Positions 50,747-60,761 of a stretch of 64,000 bases of DNA are shown piece after piece (the first letter of the stretch is position 1; each line of letters begins with the position of its first letter). The position numbers were made by a program, and so were the translations under genes. This stretch comes from Flavobacterium sp. 1. Lineage in GTDB: Bacteria > Bacteroidota > Bacteroidia > Flavobacteriales > Flavobacteriaceae. The DNA is taken from NCBI RefSeq assembly GCF_002797935.1, contig NZ_PGER01000001.1, positions 4,154,001-4,218,000 on the forward strand, given 5' to 3'. Under the pieces are notes generated by a model, which did not search any database, was not told the origin of the DNA, and saw nothing but the letters and a program-made list of their open reading frames with translations.

Positions 50747-52057
50747 ATGTTAAAAAAAATTCAGGATCGACTGATGCAAATCAACAAAAATTCCTTTGTT
50801 CAGCAAAGTTTAATCACTTTAATTCTGAGGGTTTTTGGTGTGATACTATTATTTGGTTTCACAATATTTCTGACCAAGACGTATTCGCCAAAAATTGTTG
50901 GACAGTATGATTTTGCTCGTTCTTTTCTATTGGCAGCCAGCAGTATTTGTCTTTTGGGTTTTGATCAGTCTATTTTATATTTTAAAGGGAGATTATCAGG
51001 TCAGAATGCTTTTGACCAATTAAAAAGCATTTACATCAAAATGGTTTGGATGCTGTTCGTAACTTCTTTGATCGCATTAATAAGTATCTTTTTGATTAAT
51101 GAAAAAACAATAAACAATTACTTTTCTGATCAGGAAGTTTATTCGATATTTTTAAAAGCTGCAGCAACCGTATTTTTCTATGGAATATCAATTTTAAACA
51201 CAGAAGTTTTTAGAGCGTTAGATAAATTATATGTAGCCGAATTGTTTCGGAATGTTATCAAATATATTCCGTTAATTATTGGTGCAATAGTCTTGTTTTA
51301 TTGGCATGAAGAAAGTTATTTGGTGGATGTTTTTTTGGTTGGGTATGTTTTGCTGTCATTAATCAGTACTATTTTGGTTTACTATTATTTTAGGAATACA
51401 GCCAAAATTATAATAGCAGAAAACATTTCGTATCAAGAAGTATTTTTAAAATCATATCCAATTGCCATCAGCGGTATGGCAATATTTTTATTGATGTGCT
51501 TTGATATTATGTTTTTGAAGAAGTATCGAAATACGGAAACGGTTGCTTTTTATTCTATAGGAGTTAAATTAATGACAATTGTTTCGGTAATAGTTTTAAC
51601 GATAAACATTACGGTGTCTGCAAAAATAGCAGCATTTTTTGCGAATCAAAAAATGATAGAATTAAGCAAAGCGGTTAGAAATAGTGTTCGATTAATCTTT
51701 GGAATAACATTTCCTGTAATAGTGCTGATGTGTATCTTTTCAGAATATATTTTGTCATTTTTTGGGACTCAGTATATCGTAGCCAAAGAAGCTTTTTTGA
51801 TTTTGATTATCGGTCAGGGAATTTGTTCTGCATTTGGAACGGCTCCAGTTTATCTAAATATGACAGGAAGGTCACATATATTTCAGGTTGTTTTAATTAC
51901 TGCGGTGATTATTAATTTTGTTTTGAACCGTTTTTTAATTCCAATTTACGGAATGACTGGAGCGGCTATTGCATTTGTTTTGAGTTCTTTTTTCTGGAAC
52001 TTTGTTTCGGCAATTATTATTTATCGAAAAGATAAAATAACCGTTTTTTTGCATTAA
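50747..52057 (+). CDS. polysaccharide flippase (Wzx/MATE-like)
   Basis: A 436-residue polytopic protein with about twelve transmembrane helices. QSLITLILRVFGVILLFGFTIFLTKTYSPKIVGQYDFARS at the start and KSYPIAISGMAIFLLMCFDIMFLKKY in the middle match the polysaccharide-biosynthesis/MVF superfamily. TGAAIAFVLSSFFWNFVSAIII ends it. It flips lipid-linked oligosaccharides to the periplasmic side in Wzx/Wzy-type systems. Confidence 0.8.
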   Translation: MLKKIQDRLMQINKNSFVQQSLITLILRVFGVILLFGFTIFLTKTYSPKIVGQYDFARSFLLAASSICLLGFDQSILYFKGRLSGQNAFDQLKSIYIKMVWMLFVTSLIALISIFLINEKTINNYFSDQEVYSIFLKAAATVFFYGISILNTEVFRALDKLYVAELFRNVIKYIPLIIGAIVLFYWHEESYLVDVFLVGYVLLSLISTILVYYYFRNTAKIIIAENISYQEVFLKSYPIAISGMAIFLLMCFDIMFLKKYRNTETVAFYSIGVKLMTIVSVIVLTINITVSAKIAAFFANQKMIELSKAVRNSVRLIFGITFPVIVLMCIFSEYILSFFGTQYIVAKEAFLILIIGQGICSAFGTAPVYLNMTGRSHIFQVVLITAVIINFVLNRFLIPIYGMTGAAIAFVLSSFFWNFVSAIIIYRKDKITVFLH

Positions 52058-52075
52058 GCAAAATTATAGACCAAT

Positions 52076-53140
52076 ATGAAAACCCTAATTAAAAGAAGCC
52101 CATTTGCATTTTTACTTCTTGTGGCAGTCAATTTATTTGTTGCGGTTTTTTCATTTTATATTTTGCCGAAAAAGTTTTTTTATGATGCTACGATTATTGC
52201 TTTAGACAAAGGCAATGAAATAGGTTTTATTGGAAGTTATCCGCTTACTATTTTGTTTTATAAAATAACAGGTTTACGGTATTTGCCTTACCCAATAATT
52301 GGATTGATTCAATTTCCAATTCTAATGTTTGTGCTGCATAAAATAGGAATTCCGAACAACTTCGAGAAATTAAACATAAAAAACGGGATTGTTTATTTGG
52401 GAATTTTTATGACGGCTATTTTTATGTCGATGCCCTCCAAGGAATTTATTACCTATTTATTTATTTCTTTAATTGTTTTCTTATTTCTAAAGGGAAAGAA
52501 TTCTTTTCGGAAAGCTCTTTTTGCTATATTTTTTTTATTAGCTGTTTTTGGAATTTTTTATCGGCCTTACTTTTTTTTGATTCCAATTATTGCGGTAGGG
52601 ATGTATGGAGCAATTTTAATCAATTTTAAGAATATGACTTTAGCTGCTATTTTTTATGGATTATTGACAGCCATATTTTTATCATTGATTTATGGAATTA
52701 TCGAAGGGCAATATTTTTCACAAGTTAGCAGAGAAGTGGTAAATAATGTAAGAATAGGATCTGCAGATGCTAATTCAATGATTATGCCACCAATAAAACC
52801 AGACACCTGGTATGGCGAAACTATAGGTATATTTTATGGTTTTTTCTCCGTAAATCTACCGGTTAATGGATTCAAGCATATTTTATCACCTCAGATTTTA
52901 GTTTTCATAATCTGGCAACTTTTTTTGTTTTACATTCTTCTGGTACGATTTTCAAGATGTATTAAATCAAGAACGGAACATAAAAATGAACTTTGGGCTT
53001 TAGTTATTTTGTTTGCTTTTTTTATAGTTCAAGGTGTTTTCGAACCCGATTTAGGGTCGGCCGTTCGACATAAAATAGGTGTTTTTCCTCTAATTTATTA
53101 TGCATTATACTATGATCATTTCAGAAAAAAATTTCAATAA
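52076..53140 (+). CDS. polytopic membrane protein, candidate polysaccharide polymerase
   Basis: 354 residues, about ten transmembrane helices. A conserved stretch at the end (GVFEPDLGSAVRHKIGVFPLIYYAL) resembles the last loop of EpsG/Wzy-like polymerases. It lies between the flippase and the O-antigen-ligase-like gene, which fits a Wzy role, but the family is not clear. It overlaps the next gene by 41 bases in another frame. Confidence 0.55.
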   Translation: MKTLIKRSPFAFLLLVAVNLFVAVFSFYILPKKFFYDATIIALDKGNEIGFIGSYPLTILFYKITGLRYLPYPIIGLIQFPILMFVLHKIGIPNNFEKLNIKNGIVYLGIFMTAIFMSMPSKEFITYLFISLIVFLFLKGKNSFRKALFAIFFLLAVFGIFYRPYFFLIPIIAVGMYGAILINFKNMTLAAIFYGLLTAIFLSLIYGIIEGQYFSQVSREVVNNVRIGSADANSMIMPPIKPDTWYGETIGIFYGFFSVNLPVNGFKHILSPQILVFIIWQLFLFYILLVRFSRCIKSRTEHKNELWALVILFAFFIVQGVFEPDLGSAVRHKIGVFPLIYYALYYDHFRKKFQ

Positions 53141-54413
53141 AATATTCAATGGTTTTTTAGTTGTATTGGCTATTACCATGATTTTTAGAAAACCATGCAC
53201 GCTGTTGATTATAGTGTTTGCCGTCTTTAATTTGCTTTTTATAAAAAAAACGAATTATACTAAGCAATCTCTAATTTTAATAGCGCTTATTACCTCTCCT
53301 TTGCTAATAGAAATTGTAATGTTTTGGAATAATGACTCTTTTTTAAAAGGGCTAAAATCATTAGAAAAATACAGTTCTCTCCTTGTTTTCTCTTTATTTA
53401 TTTTAGGAAATTATCAGAGAGTCAGTTTTTTTAAAATCCTTCGGTTTTATAGTATTGCGACAACGATTATATTATTTTTTTTCTTTTTCAGATTTGTCGT
53501 TTATTATCCGGAGTTAATGAATAAATACCTAAGCGGAATCGATTTATGGGAAATGGGGTATGCTTTTTCCAATAGTATTGGGATTCATGCACCGGCATTG
53601 AATATGCATTTGGCTTTTGTTTCGATCTGCAGTCTTTATTTTGTTTTTGAAGGATTTAGAGAAAGTGGACAAAAGATATTCAGATGGATTAATTGTCTTG
53701 TGTTTGTGTTCTCTTTTTTCTTTGTTCTTTTTGTAAATACAAGAATGGCATTGTTCAATACACTGATTGGTTTTGTGTTGGTCTTTTTCACAGAAGTATT
53801 TCGAAAATATAACTATAAAAAAGTAGTAGGGTTTTTGGTTGTTTTGATTGTTGTATTAGGAACAGTGCTTTTCTTTTTTGTTCAAAAGAATCCTTATATG
53901 AAAGAGAAATATTCTACGGTTACCTTTGCTTATATAGATAAAGTAGGAAAGCTGGATGAGATTGAGAATCCCGAAGCAAAAGTATTTAACTCTTTGGTAA
54001 CCCGCATTTCTATCTGGAAATCGACTTGGGAATTGTCTTTACAGCACCTTCCTTTTGGTGTTGGCGCTTCAGATGGGAAACCTGAATTAGTTAAGTATTT
54101 TAAACAGACGAACCAGCAATTTTTGGCCAAATATGAATTTCCTACCCACAATCAATTTTTGGATTATTTACTAAAATTTGGACTATTGGGACCAATTGTA
54201 GTTTTGCTTTATATTGGCACTATTGGCTATTTAGGAATCGATTTAAAAAACGCAATTGTGTTTTCTTTCTTTTTTCTTTTTTTTACTTCTAATCTTACCG
54301 ATGATTTTTTGCTGCGTTTTGACGGGATTGCCTTCAGCGGATTGTGGATGTCTATTTTCGCAAGTTGTCGGATTCAAAAAAAGAGTGTTGATAAAGAGTT
54401 GACAGTGCTTTAA
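53100..54413 (+). CDS. O-antigen ligase-family membrane protein
   Basis: 437 residues with about eleven transmembrane helices. The large periplasmic loop carries VTRISIWKSTWELSLQHLPFGVGASDGKPELVKYFKQTNQQF (about 300-341) and YEFPTHNQFLDYLLKFG. The loop with its Gly-Val-Gly-x-Gly-like and His-Asn-x-x-Leu pattern is typical of WaaL/Wzy-superfamily ligases and polymerases. The ATG at 53100 overlaps the preceding gene by 41 bases; the ATG at 53112 is a second possible start. It ends over the 3' end of the convergent glycosyltransferase gene. Confidence 0.7.
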   Translation: MHYTMIISEKNFNKIFNGFLVVLAITMIFRKPCTLLIIVFAVFNLLFIKKTNYTKQSLILIALITSPLLIEIVMFWNNDSFLKGLKSLEKYSSLLVFSLFILGNYQRVSFFKILRFYSIATTIILFFFFFRFVVYYPELMNKYLSGIDLWEMGYAFSNSIGIHAPALNMHLAFVSICSLYFVFEGFRESGQKIFRWINCLVFVFSFFFVLFVNTRMALFNTLIGFVLVFFTEVFRKYNYKKVVGFLVVLIVVLGTVLFFFVQKNPYMKEKYSTVTFAYIDKVGKLDEIENPEAKVFNSLVTRISIWKSTWELSLQHLPFGVGASDGKPELVKYFKQTNQQFLAKYEFPTHNQFLDYLLKFGLLGPIVVLLYIGTIGYLGIDLKNAIVFSFFFLFFTSNLTDDFLLRFDGIAFSGLWMSIFASCRIQKKSVDKELTVL

Positions 54414-55458
54414 AATTTTTGTTTTTATCAAATAAAGCATAACATCTTTTTAATGCGTTATTACCAAAGTCAATTCGGATTTTCTCCTCTTTTAAGAGTT
54501 CAAAATAGCCATCAAGTTCTTCAATGGTGTCAAAAAGAAAACCAGTTTCATTTGGAACAACAATATCTTTATTGCCGATTATATTGGTTGCTAAAACTGG
54601 TTTTTTCAAGGCCATTGCCTCCAAAACCGCAATTGGCAGACCTTCCCAAACAGAAGTTTGAATGTAAATATCAATCGCATTGAGTTCTTTTAACACTTCA
54701 GTTCTATCCAAAGACCATCCTTTTATTCGAATATTTGGAGCAGTTAGCAAAGAATTTAATTCTCCATCACCAATCCAGACAAAATTAAAATCTGGAAACC
54801 GTAATGCAATTTGATTAAATAAACTTGGATTTTTTTGAAACGTGATACGTCCAACAATACCAATTGTCAGTTTTGCATTTTGATGGAATAATTGATGTAG
54901 CTGAATTTCCTCAATATTGATGCCGTTTCGTATTAAATACGATTTTCCTATTTTTTTTGCTATTTCATATTCAGTATCTCCGCAGGCAATGGTTACGCTG
55001 CCAAACAGTTTCGGAAAACTTTTTTCGATTAAGCAAAACAGCTTTTTGGACAAAGAAGAAATGTCTGTTCTCAGAAAAGAATATCCATGTGGCGTATAGA
55101 ATATTTTTTTTCTTTCAAATAATAAAAAACAAGCAATTCTCCCCAAAACGCCAGCCTTGGAAGAATGTAGATGGATAATATCCGGGTTTAGTCTTTTAAG
55201 TTCTTTTCTTAACAGAAGTACCGCTTTGAAATCTTGAATAAGGGATATTTCCCGGATCATATCAATCCTTGTCAGTGATACTCCTTTTGAGAATTCGGAT
55301 CCGATTTTTTCAGGATCAATTTCTTTGCGGATTCCGCTATAAATAATGGTTGTAGAAACGTCTTTTCTTACTTCATCTTCTCCAAAATAACCAGACAAAT
55401 CTTTAAAATAAGTATAAACACCTCCTCCTAATGCTTCGATTACATGGACAACTTTCAA
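54352..55458 (-). CDS. GT4-family glycosyltransferase
   Basis: 368 residues of the GT-B fold. IEALGGGVYTYFKDLSGYF (about 8-26) is the N-terminal donor-loop start, with HLHSSKAGVLGRIACFLL for the middle. TIGIVGRITFQKNPSLFNQIA (about 200) and VWEGLPIAVLEAMALKKPVLATNIIGNKDIV (about 278-308, the E-x7-E motif) identify GT4. It would add a sugar to a lipid carrier. It is the only gene on the minus strand in this cluster, and its 3' end overlaps that of the convergent ligase-like gene by 62 bases. Confidence 0.85.
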   Translation of the reverse strand: MKVVHVIEALGGGVYTYFKDLSGYFGEDEVRKDVSTTIIYSGIRKEIDPEKIGSEFSKGVSLTRIDMIREISLIQDFKAVLLLRKELKRLNPDIIHLHSSKAGVLGRIACFLLFERKKIFYTPHGYSFLRTDISSLSKKLFCLIEKSFPKLFGSVTIACGDTEYEIAKKIGKSYLIRNGINIEEIQLHQLFHQNAKLTIGIVGRITFQKNPSLFNQIALRFPDFNFVWIGDGELNSLLTAPNIRIKGWSLDRTEVLKELNAIDIYIQTSVWEGLPIAVLEAMALKKPVLATNIIGNKDIVVPNETGFLFDTIEELDGYFELLKEEKIRIDFGNNALKRCYALFDKNKNFKALSTLYQHSFFESDNLRK

Positions 55459-55582
55459 ATTAACTATTTTTAATGCTATAAAAAAAGGCTAAAGTAGATA
55501 AAATATTTCTTATGTTTAATCAAAAAACAGAGGATTATTTATGAATCCTTAATACAGAAAATTAAAAGGTAAAATATTTTAC

Positions 55583-55590
55583 TATATTTG
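55583..55590 (+). promoter_or_regulatory. -7 promoter element of the UXS operon (TATATTTG)
   Basis: TATATTTG matches TAnnTTTG, 42 bases upstream of the first of three tightly packed polysaccharide genes (55633-58740). Confidence 0.6.
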
Positions 55591-55632
55591 CTTTTACTGC
55601 AAAATTTTTGAGGAAAGCAGTATATATAAACT

Positions 55633-56616
55633 ATGAAAAGAATACTCATTACTGGAGCGGCAGGATTTTTAGGTTCTCATTTATGTGACCGTTTCATCAA
55701 AGAAGGTTATCATGTAATTGGAATGGATAATCTGATCACTGGAGACCTTAAAAACATTGAGCATTTGTTCAAATTGGAACATTTTGAATTTTATCATCAT
55801 GATATTACCAAGTTTGTACATGTTCCAGGAAACTTAGATTATATTTTACATTTTGCTTCGCCAGCAAGTCCAATTGATTATTTGAAAATTCCGATTCAGA
55901 CCTTAAAAGTAGGATCACTTGGAACACATAATCTTTTGGGTTTAGCAAGAGTAAAGAAAGCCAGAATTCTTATTGCTTCCACATCCGAGGTCTATGGAGA
56001 TCCATTGGTTCATCCGCAAACAGAGGAATATTATGGAAACGTAAATACCATTGGACCAAGAGGAGTGTATGATGAAGCCAAGCGTTTTCAAGAATCGATT
56101 ACCATGGCATACCATACTTTTCATGGTGTAGAAACTAGAATCGTTAGAATTTTTAACACGTATGGACCTAGAATGCGTCTGAATGACGGGCGTGTTATTC
56201 CCGCTTTTATAGGGCAGGCGATTCGAGGTGAGGATTTGACTATTTTTGGCGACGGAATGCAAACCCGTTCTTTTTGCTATGTAGATGATCAAGTGGAGGG
56301 AATTTTCAGATTATTACATTCGGATTATGTGTATCCTGTAAATATTGGAAATCCAGATGAAATTACAATCAAGGATTTTGCAGAAGAGATTATCAAATTG
56401 ACTGGCACAAGCCAAAAAGTGGTTTATCATCCATTACCGATAAATGATCCTTTACAGCGCCAGCCGGATACAACCAAAGCAAAAGAATTATTAGGCTGGG
56501 AAGCTAAAGTAAATCGTGCCGAAGGAATGAAAATTACTTATGATTATTTCAAATCCTTATCCAAGGAAGAACTATCCAAGGAAGAACATAAGGATTTCTC
56601 TAAGTATATTAACTAG
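55633..56616 (+). CDS. UDP-glucuronate decarboxylase (UXS-like, SDR family)
   Basis: 327 residues. NAD-binding [14 protein letters not shown] (7-20), YDEAKR (catalytic Tyr-Lys, about 148-153) and [17 protein letters not shown] are the UXS signature. [18 protein letters not shown] and [17 protein letters not shown] (about 215-230) follow. The final step makes UDP-xylose from UDP-glucuronate for glycan synthesis. A terminal [11 protein letters not shown] repeat is unusual. The stop and the next gene GTG overlap by one base (TAGTG). Confidence 0.9.
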   Translation: MKRILITGAAGFLGSHLCDRFIKEGYHVIGMDNLITGDLKNIEHLFKLEHFEFYHHDITKFVHVPGNLDYILHFASPASPIDYLKIPIQTLKVGSLGTHNLLGLARVKKARILIASTSEVYGDPLVHPQTEEYYGNVNTIGPRGVYDEAKRFQESITMAYHTFHGVETRIVRIFNTYGPRMRLNDGRVIPAFIGQAIRGEDLTIFGDGMQTRSFCYVDDQVEGIFRLLHSDYVYPVNIGNPDEITIKDFAEEIIKLTGTSQKVVYHPLPINDPLQRQPDTTKAKELLGWEAKVNRAEGMKITYDYFKSLSKEELSKEEHKDFSKYIN

Positions 56617-57968
56617 TGAAAGCCACCACCGGAATATATTCGGGTTATATTAGACCCTTTTCACGCATAATAGATTTGATTATTATCATTTTTTTTACTG
56701 CGTACTTTTCTGGTATGCCTGTTTTTCAAGATTATTATGCTTTTTTCATCAGCTGTGCTTGGTTTGTCATTGCGGCTAATTTAGGTTTCTACGAAGTCTA
56801 TCGTTATACCAAAGTGATTGCAATTTTGAATTGTACTTTAAAGCAAGCTGCTATTTATACTGTTTGTTGTTTTGCCATCGCCTATTTTTATCACGAAAGA
56901 TATAGTCTGATAGCGATATTACTTTTTACATCAGTATCGATAATAGTGATACTTGGATTTAAATTGTTTATTTATTTCTTTCTCCGAAAATTCAGAATTT
57001 TATTTGGCGGAAATTCCAGAAGAGTAGTTCTTATAGGAAAGCACGGAAGCGTAAAGCCTTTGAAATGTTTTTTCGAAGAAAATCCAGATTATGGATACAA
57101 ATTGGTTGAGGCCTTTGATTTGAATTACCAAAAGACGGATTATTTCAAGACAATTTTTTCTTTTATTTTAGACAATAATATTGACGAAATTTACTGTTCT
57201 ATGCATGATTTGTCCAGTAAACAAGTTGAAGAGTGCATTTTATTTGCTGACAATAATTTGAAAACACTTAAATTTATTCCTAGCAAAAAGCAATTACTGT
57301 CTTTAAATACTGTTTTTGAATATTATGATTATATTCCAGTAATTTCACAACGGAAAATTTCTCTTGATGATTCCCTTCACAAGGGAATCAAACGTGTTTT
57401 TGATATTGTTTTTTCATTAATAATCATATTAGGCATACTGTCGTGGTTAATTCCTATTTTGGGAATTATTATAAAACTTGATTCCAAAGGGCCGTTGTTT
57501 TTTGCGCAAAAAAGAAATGGTTTGAATAATAAGGAATTCATCTGTTTTAAATTTAGATCAATGGGAATAAATGAATTGGCACATGTTGACCAAGCGTCTA
57601 AAAACGACACTAGAATTACCAGAGTTGGTAAATTTATCCGCAAAACAAGTATTGATGAATTACCGCAATTTTTTAATGTTTTATTTGGAAATATGTCGGT
57701 AGTGGGGCCAAGACCGCATATGGTAAAACACACCAATATGTATGCAGAGCGGATAGATAAATTTATGGTGCGTCATTTAATAAAACCAGGTATAACAGGT
57801 TTGGCTCAGACTAAAGGTTTTCGAGGAGAAATTGAAACAGACAAAGACATTATCAATAGAGTGAGATATGATATTTTTTATATTGAAAAATGGTCTATAT
57901 TGCTGGATCTTAAAATCATTTTCAATACTGTTTATAATGCTTTAAAAGGAGATCAAAAAGCTTATTAA
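56616..57968 (+). CDS. polyprenyl-phosphate sugar-1-phosphate transferase (WcaJ-like)
   Basis: 450 residues, GTG start at 56616, overlapping the UXS stop. The N-terminal half has about five transmembrane helices and a CoA-binding-like Rossmann region (RRVVLIGKHGSVKPLK). The C-terminal half is a bacterial sugar-transferase domain: KRVFDIVFSLIIILGILSWLIP, KLDSKGPLFFAQKRNGLNNKEFICFKFRSM, then RVGKFIRKTSIDELPQFFNVLFGNMSVVGPRPHM. It transfers hexose-1-P to undecaprenyl phosphate to start the repeat unit. A GT2 follows with a 1-base gap, so UXS-transferase-GT2 is a tight operon. Confidence 0.9.
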   Translation: MKATTGIYSGYIRPFSRIIDLIIIIFFTAYFSGMPVFQDYYAFFISCAWFVIAANLGFYEVYRYTKVIAILNCTLKQAAIYTVCCFAIAYFYHERYSLIAILLFTSVSIIVILGFKLFIYFFLRKFRILFGGNSRRVVLIGKHGSVKPLKCFFEENPDYGYKLVEAFDLNYQKTDYFKTIFSFILDNNIDEIYCSMHDLSSKQVEECILFADNNLKTLKFIPSKKQLLSLNTVFEYYDYIPVISQRKISLDDSLHKGIKRVFDIVFSLIIILGILSWLIPILGIIIKLDSKGPLFFAQKRNGLNNKEFICFKFRSMGINELAHVDQASKNDTRITRVGKFIRKTSIDELPQFFNVLFGNMSVVGPRPHMVKHTNMYAERIDKFMVRHLIKPGITGLAQTKGFRGEIETDKDIINRVRYDIFYIEKWSILLDLKIIFNTVYNALKGDQKAY

Positions 57969-57969
57969 A

Positions 57970-58740
57970 ATGGAAACATCTTTAGTATCTATAATTACTC
58001 CTTCCTTTAATTCTGATAAATTCATTGCCGAAACTATTCAATCGGTACAAAATCAAACCTATCAAAATTGGGAAATGATTATTGTTGATGATTGTTCAAT
58101 AGATACGACTATATCCATTATTGAACAATATGTTATAAATGACAACAGAATTCGTTTTTTTCAATTGGAAAAGAATTCAGGAGCAGGAATTGCCAGGGAG
58201 ATGGCTTTGTCAAAAGCAATTGGAGATTATATTTCTTTTTTGGACGCAGATGATCTCTGGAAACCACTAAAACTCGAAAAACAGCTTCAATTTTTAAAAG
58301 AAAATAAAACACCTTTCACATTCTCTTTCTATGAATGTATTGATGAGGTTGGGAATTCGCTAAATAAAAGGGTAGAAGCGCCAAGAAATCTCTCGTATCG
58401 TCAATTGTTTTTTTGCAATTATGTTGGGAATCTTACAGGGATTTATGAGGTGAATTATTTTGGAAAAATAGCTATTTCATCTACTAGAAAGCGCCAAGAT
58501 TGGATGGTATGGCTTACTATTTTAAAAAAAATAAGAAAGGCAAAACCCGTTCCTGAAAGTTTGGCTTTTTACCGCATTCGGAATAATTCATTATCGGCTT
58601 CCAAAGTTGATTTAGTGAAACATAATTTTGCGGTTTATAGAACGTTTCATGGTTTTAACTATGTCAGTTCCATGTTTATTATGATTGGATTTTTATTTAC
58701 CCAATTGCTTATAAAACCGCGTTATATAAAGAAAATTTAG
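57970..58740 (+). CDS. GT2-family glycosyltransferase
   Basis: 256 residues. SIITPSFNSDKFIAETIQSVQNQTYQNWEMIIVDDCSIDTT (about 6-46) is the classic GT-A start. AGIARE and YISFLDADDLWKP (the DXD region, about 92-103) follow, with the acceptor side at RKRQDWMVWLTIL. It probably adds the second sugar in the polysaccharide repeat. The start codon is 1 base past the stop of the sugar transferase gene. Confidence 0.88.
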   Translation: METSLVSIITPSFNSDKFIAETIQSVQNQTYQNWEMIIVDDCSIDTTISIIEQYVINDNRIRFFQLEKNSGAGIAREMALSKAIGDYISFLDADDLWKPLKLEKQLQFLKENKTPFTFSFYECIDEVGNSLNKRVEAPRNLSYRQLFFCNYVGNLTGIYEVNYFGKIAISSTRKRQDWMVWLTILKKIRKAKPVPESLAFYRIRNNSLSASKVDLVKHNFAVYRTFHGFNYVSSMFIMIGFLFTQLLIKPRYIKKI

Positions 58741-58747
58741 TTTAGAA

Positions 58748-59274
58748 TTATTTTTTATATCCAATTTTGACTCTGTCATTTTTGTTCTCTTTTTTCTCGG
58801 TCAGTTCATCTAGGTAAGAGAAGACCAATTCGATATTCTTATCATGGTTTTTCAATTTTTTTTGAATCTGAAGAATATGATTTTAATTTCTGTTGTATCC
58901 AAAAGCATTTGCCTCACTTTTGTAAAAATGCGCATGATTTGGATATTCGTTTGAATGGCTTTGTCGCTTTTTAGAACACTTGACAACATTAAAACGCCAT
59001 GTTCTGTGAATGCCATAGGTAAATGACGCAAACCCATCTTATCAGAATTGGAGATCACAAATTGTGACCTCCAATTTTCAAATTCTGATTTATTAAGTTC
59101 AAACATAAAGTCTTCTGGAAATCTTGATGTATTTCTTTTAACGGCTTGTTTTAAAACCCTAGTTTCGATCCCATAAAGTAAAGCTAAATCACGATCGAGC
59201 ATAACTTTTTGGTTGCGAATAAAGTATATTTTGTTAGAAATAGTTTCTTCTGAAAGGAAAGATTCGTCGTTCAT
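58748..59274 (-). pseudogene. ORF6N-domain DNA-binding protein with frameshift
   Basis: The first 140 residues (59274 to about 58880) are a clean ORF6N/KilA-like domain: YFIRNQKVMLDRDLALLYGIETRVLKQAVKRN and MGLRHLPMAFTEHGVLMLSSVL. The frame then closes at 58852. Adding one A in the AAAA of ATTAAAATC at about 58881 restores reading into QKKLKNHDKNIELVFSYLDEL...KIGYKK-stop at 58750-58748, the expected coiled-coil tail. So the gene carries a one-base deletion or a sequencing error. ORF6N proteins are often phage- or regulation-associated. Confidence 0.7.
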
Positions 59275-59314
59275 TTTTTTTGATTTTAACGACTAATATA
59301 CGATTTTATTTACA

Positions 59315-60625
59315 TTATAAAAGAGAAGTAAATTGCTTTAATTTTCCGCGATTGGTTCTTTCCAAGACTTTTTTCCGATTAAAAGTAAAGTTCAAATTAG
59401 GTTCTAAATACAAAGCGACAGCTTGATTTATTTTTTCTATTTGTTCTTCATTTAATTCAGAATCACTAACATATTCAACTTCAAAGTGGTCTATTTTGGT
59501 TTGTTTGATAATAAATTCTTTTACGTTTCCATCGTCTTCGATGATGCTTTTGGTTACATAATAAAAGGTGAGTCCAGGAGATTTTTTCCCGCTGGGCAAA
59601 ATTGCCACATCATTTGTTCTGCCGATTAGTTTTTTAAGAATGGGTTTTTTCAAAGTGCTTTTTTCGTCCAAAATTCCAATGTCGCCAATGTCGTATCGGA
59701 TAAACGGATGCGCTTTGTTGAAAAGGGAAGTAATGACAATTCTGCCCGAAGTTCCGTTTGGCACCGCCTGATTATTATCGTCCAAAATCTCTACAAACAA
59801 CGTTTCCGAATTAACCTGCCATTGGTCGCCTGGATTTTGAAAAGCGATTAAATCCAATTCCGAAGCTCCATATTCATTGACTATCGGAATGCCAAATTGC
59901 TTTTCCAATAACTGTTTGTCTTCTTCAAAAAGCATTTCGGAGGTGACCATGCATACTTTTAACGTTGGACAGATTGCTGCTAAAACAATATTTTTTTTCT
60001 GTAAAAATTTGGCAAACAAAACTATCGATGAGGTATAGCCATTGATATAATCGAATTTTTTGGTTTTAAAGTCTTTCAAAAAAACTTCCAAAACTTCATC
60101 GGATAAATTGAATATCGAGAAACGATATCTATGACTCAAAAAATCCTTAAACCGTTCTTTTTTGTTTCCAATAAAATCCAGAGGAATTCCATAAAACCGA
60201 GCTTGGTAGGACGAATTGAAATCAATTCCGTACCAGCCAAAACGATATATATTGGATGCCCAAGTCAAGGCATGGCAAAATTTATCTTTAGCAAACACAA
60301 AAGGATGTCCGCTGGAACCAGATGTTTTATTAAGATATACGGATTTTTCACTATAACCCAAAGAAAGCCTTTCTGATAATGGTTTCTGTAGATTAGTTTT
60401 ATTCAAAATAGGTAAATCAGACCAATTTTTAAAAGAATCTATTTGTGCTAATTCTTTATAAAAAGGATTGTTGTTTAAATGAAAGTTGACAATTTCTGTT
60501 TTTTTCTGTTCAATAAAATCACCAAAATTTTCTTCAGGAATGGCAATAATTTTTTGCAATTCAGTTTTGGCTTCCTTCATGGGGAAACCGTTTATTTGAA
60601 GTGTTAAGTCGAATATTTTGAACAT
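59315..60625 (-). CDS. PaaK/CapK-like phenylacetate-CoA-ligase-family protein
   Basis: 436 residues with the AMP-binding motif LNKTSGSSGHPFVFAKDKF (about 99-117), ANEYGASELDLIAFQNPGDQW (about 232-252) and HPFIRYDIGDIGIL (about 305-318). These belong to the PaaK-type adenylate-forming family; members in capsule clusters are called CapK. Its position right after an exopolysaccharide cluster suggests a role in acyl or aryl decoration, but the substrate is unknown. It has its own TATTTTTG promoter. Confidence 0.75.
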   Translation of the reverse strand: MFKIFDLTLQINGFPMKEAKTELQKIIAIPEENFGDFIEQKKTEIVNFHLNNNPFYKELAQIDSFKNWSDLPILNKTNLQKPLSERLSLGYSEKSVYLNKTSGSSGHPFVFAKDKFCHALTWASNIYRFGWYGIDFNSSYQARFYGIPLDFIGNKKERFKDFLSHRYRFSIFNLSDEVLEVFLKDFKTKKFDYINGYTSSIVLFAKFLQKKNIVLAAICPTLKVCMVTSEMLFEEDKQLLEKQFGIPIVNEYGASELDLIAFQNPGDQWQVNSETLFVEILDDNNQAVPNGTSGRIVITSLFNKAHPFIRYDIGDIGILDEKSTLKKPILKKLIGRTNDVAILPSGKKSPGLTFYYVTKSIIEDDGNVKEFIIKQTKIDHFEVEYVSDSELNEEQIEKINQAVALYLEPNLNFTFNRKKVLERTNRGKLKQFTSLL

Positions 60626-60645
60626 CAGCAGGAATAAAATTTATT

Positions 60646-60653
60646 CAAAAATA
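60646..60653 (-). promoter_or_regulatory. -7 promoter element of the CapK-like gene (TATTTTTG)
   Basis: The reverse complement of CAAAAATA is TATTTTTG, 21 bases before the start at 60625. Confidence 0.5.
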
Positions 60654-60727
60654 ATATTTAGCTACCACTATTAAGGATTAAACGGTAACTTTTTGGGATA
60701 TAATTATTTTTTACGTTCAAAACGAAT

Positions 60728-60735
60728 TATTTTTG
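60728..60735 (+). promoter_or_regulatory. -7 promoter element of purD (TATTTTTG)
   Basis: TATTTTTG matches TAnnTTTG, 26 bases before the purD start and divergent from the CapK-like promoter. Confidence 0.6.
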
Positions 60736-60761
60736 CACCACAACTTTTATAAAACAACACC

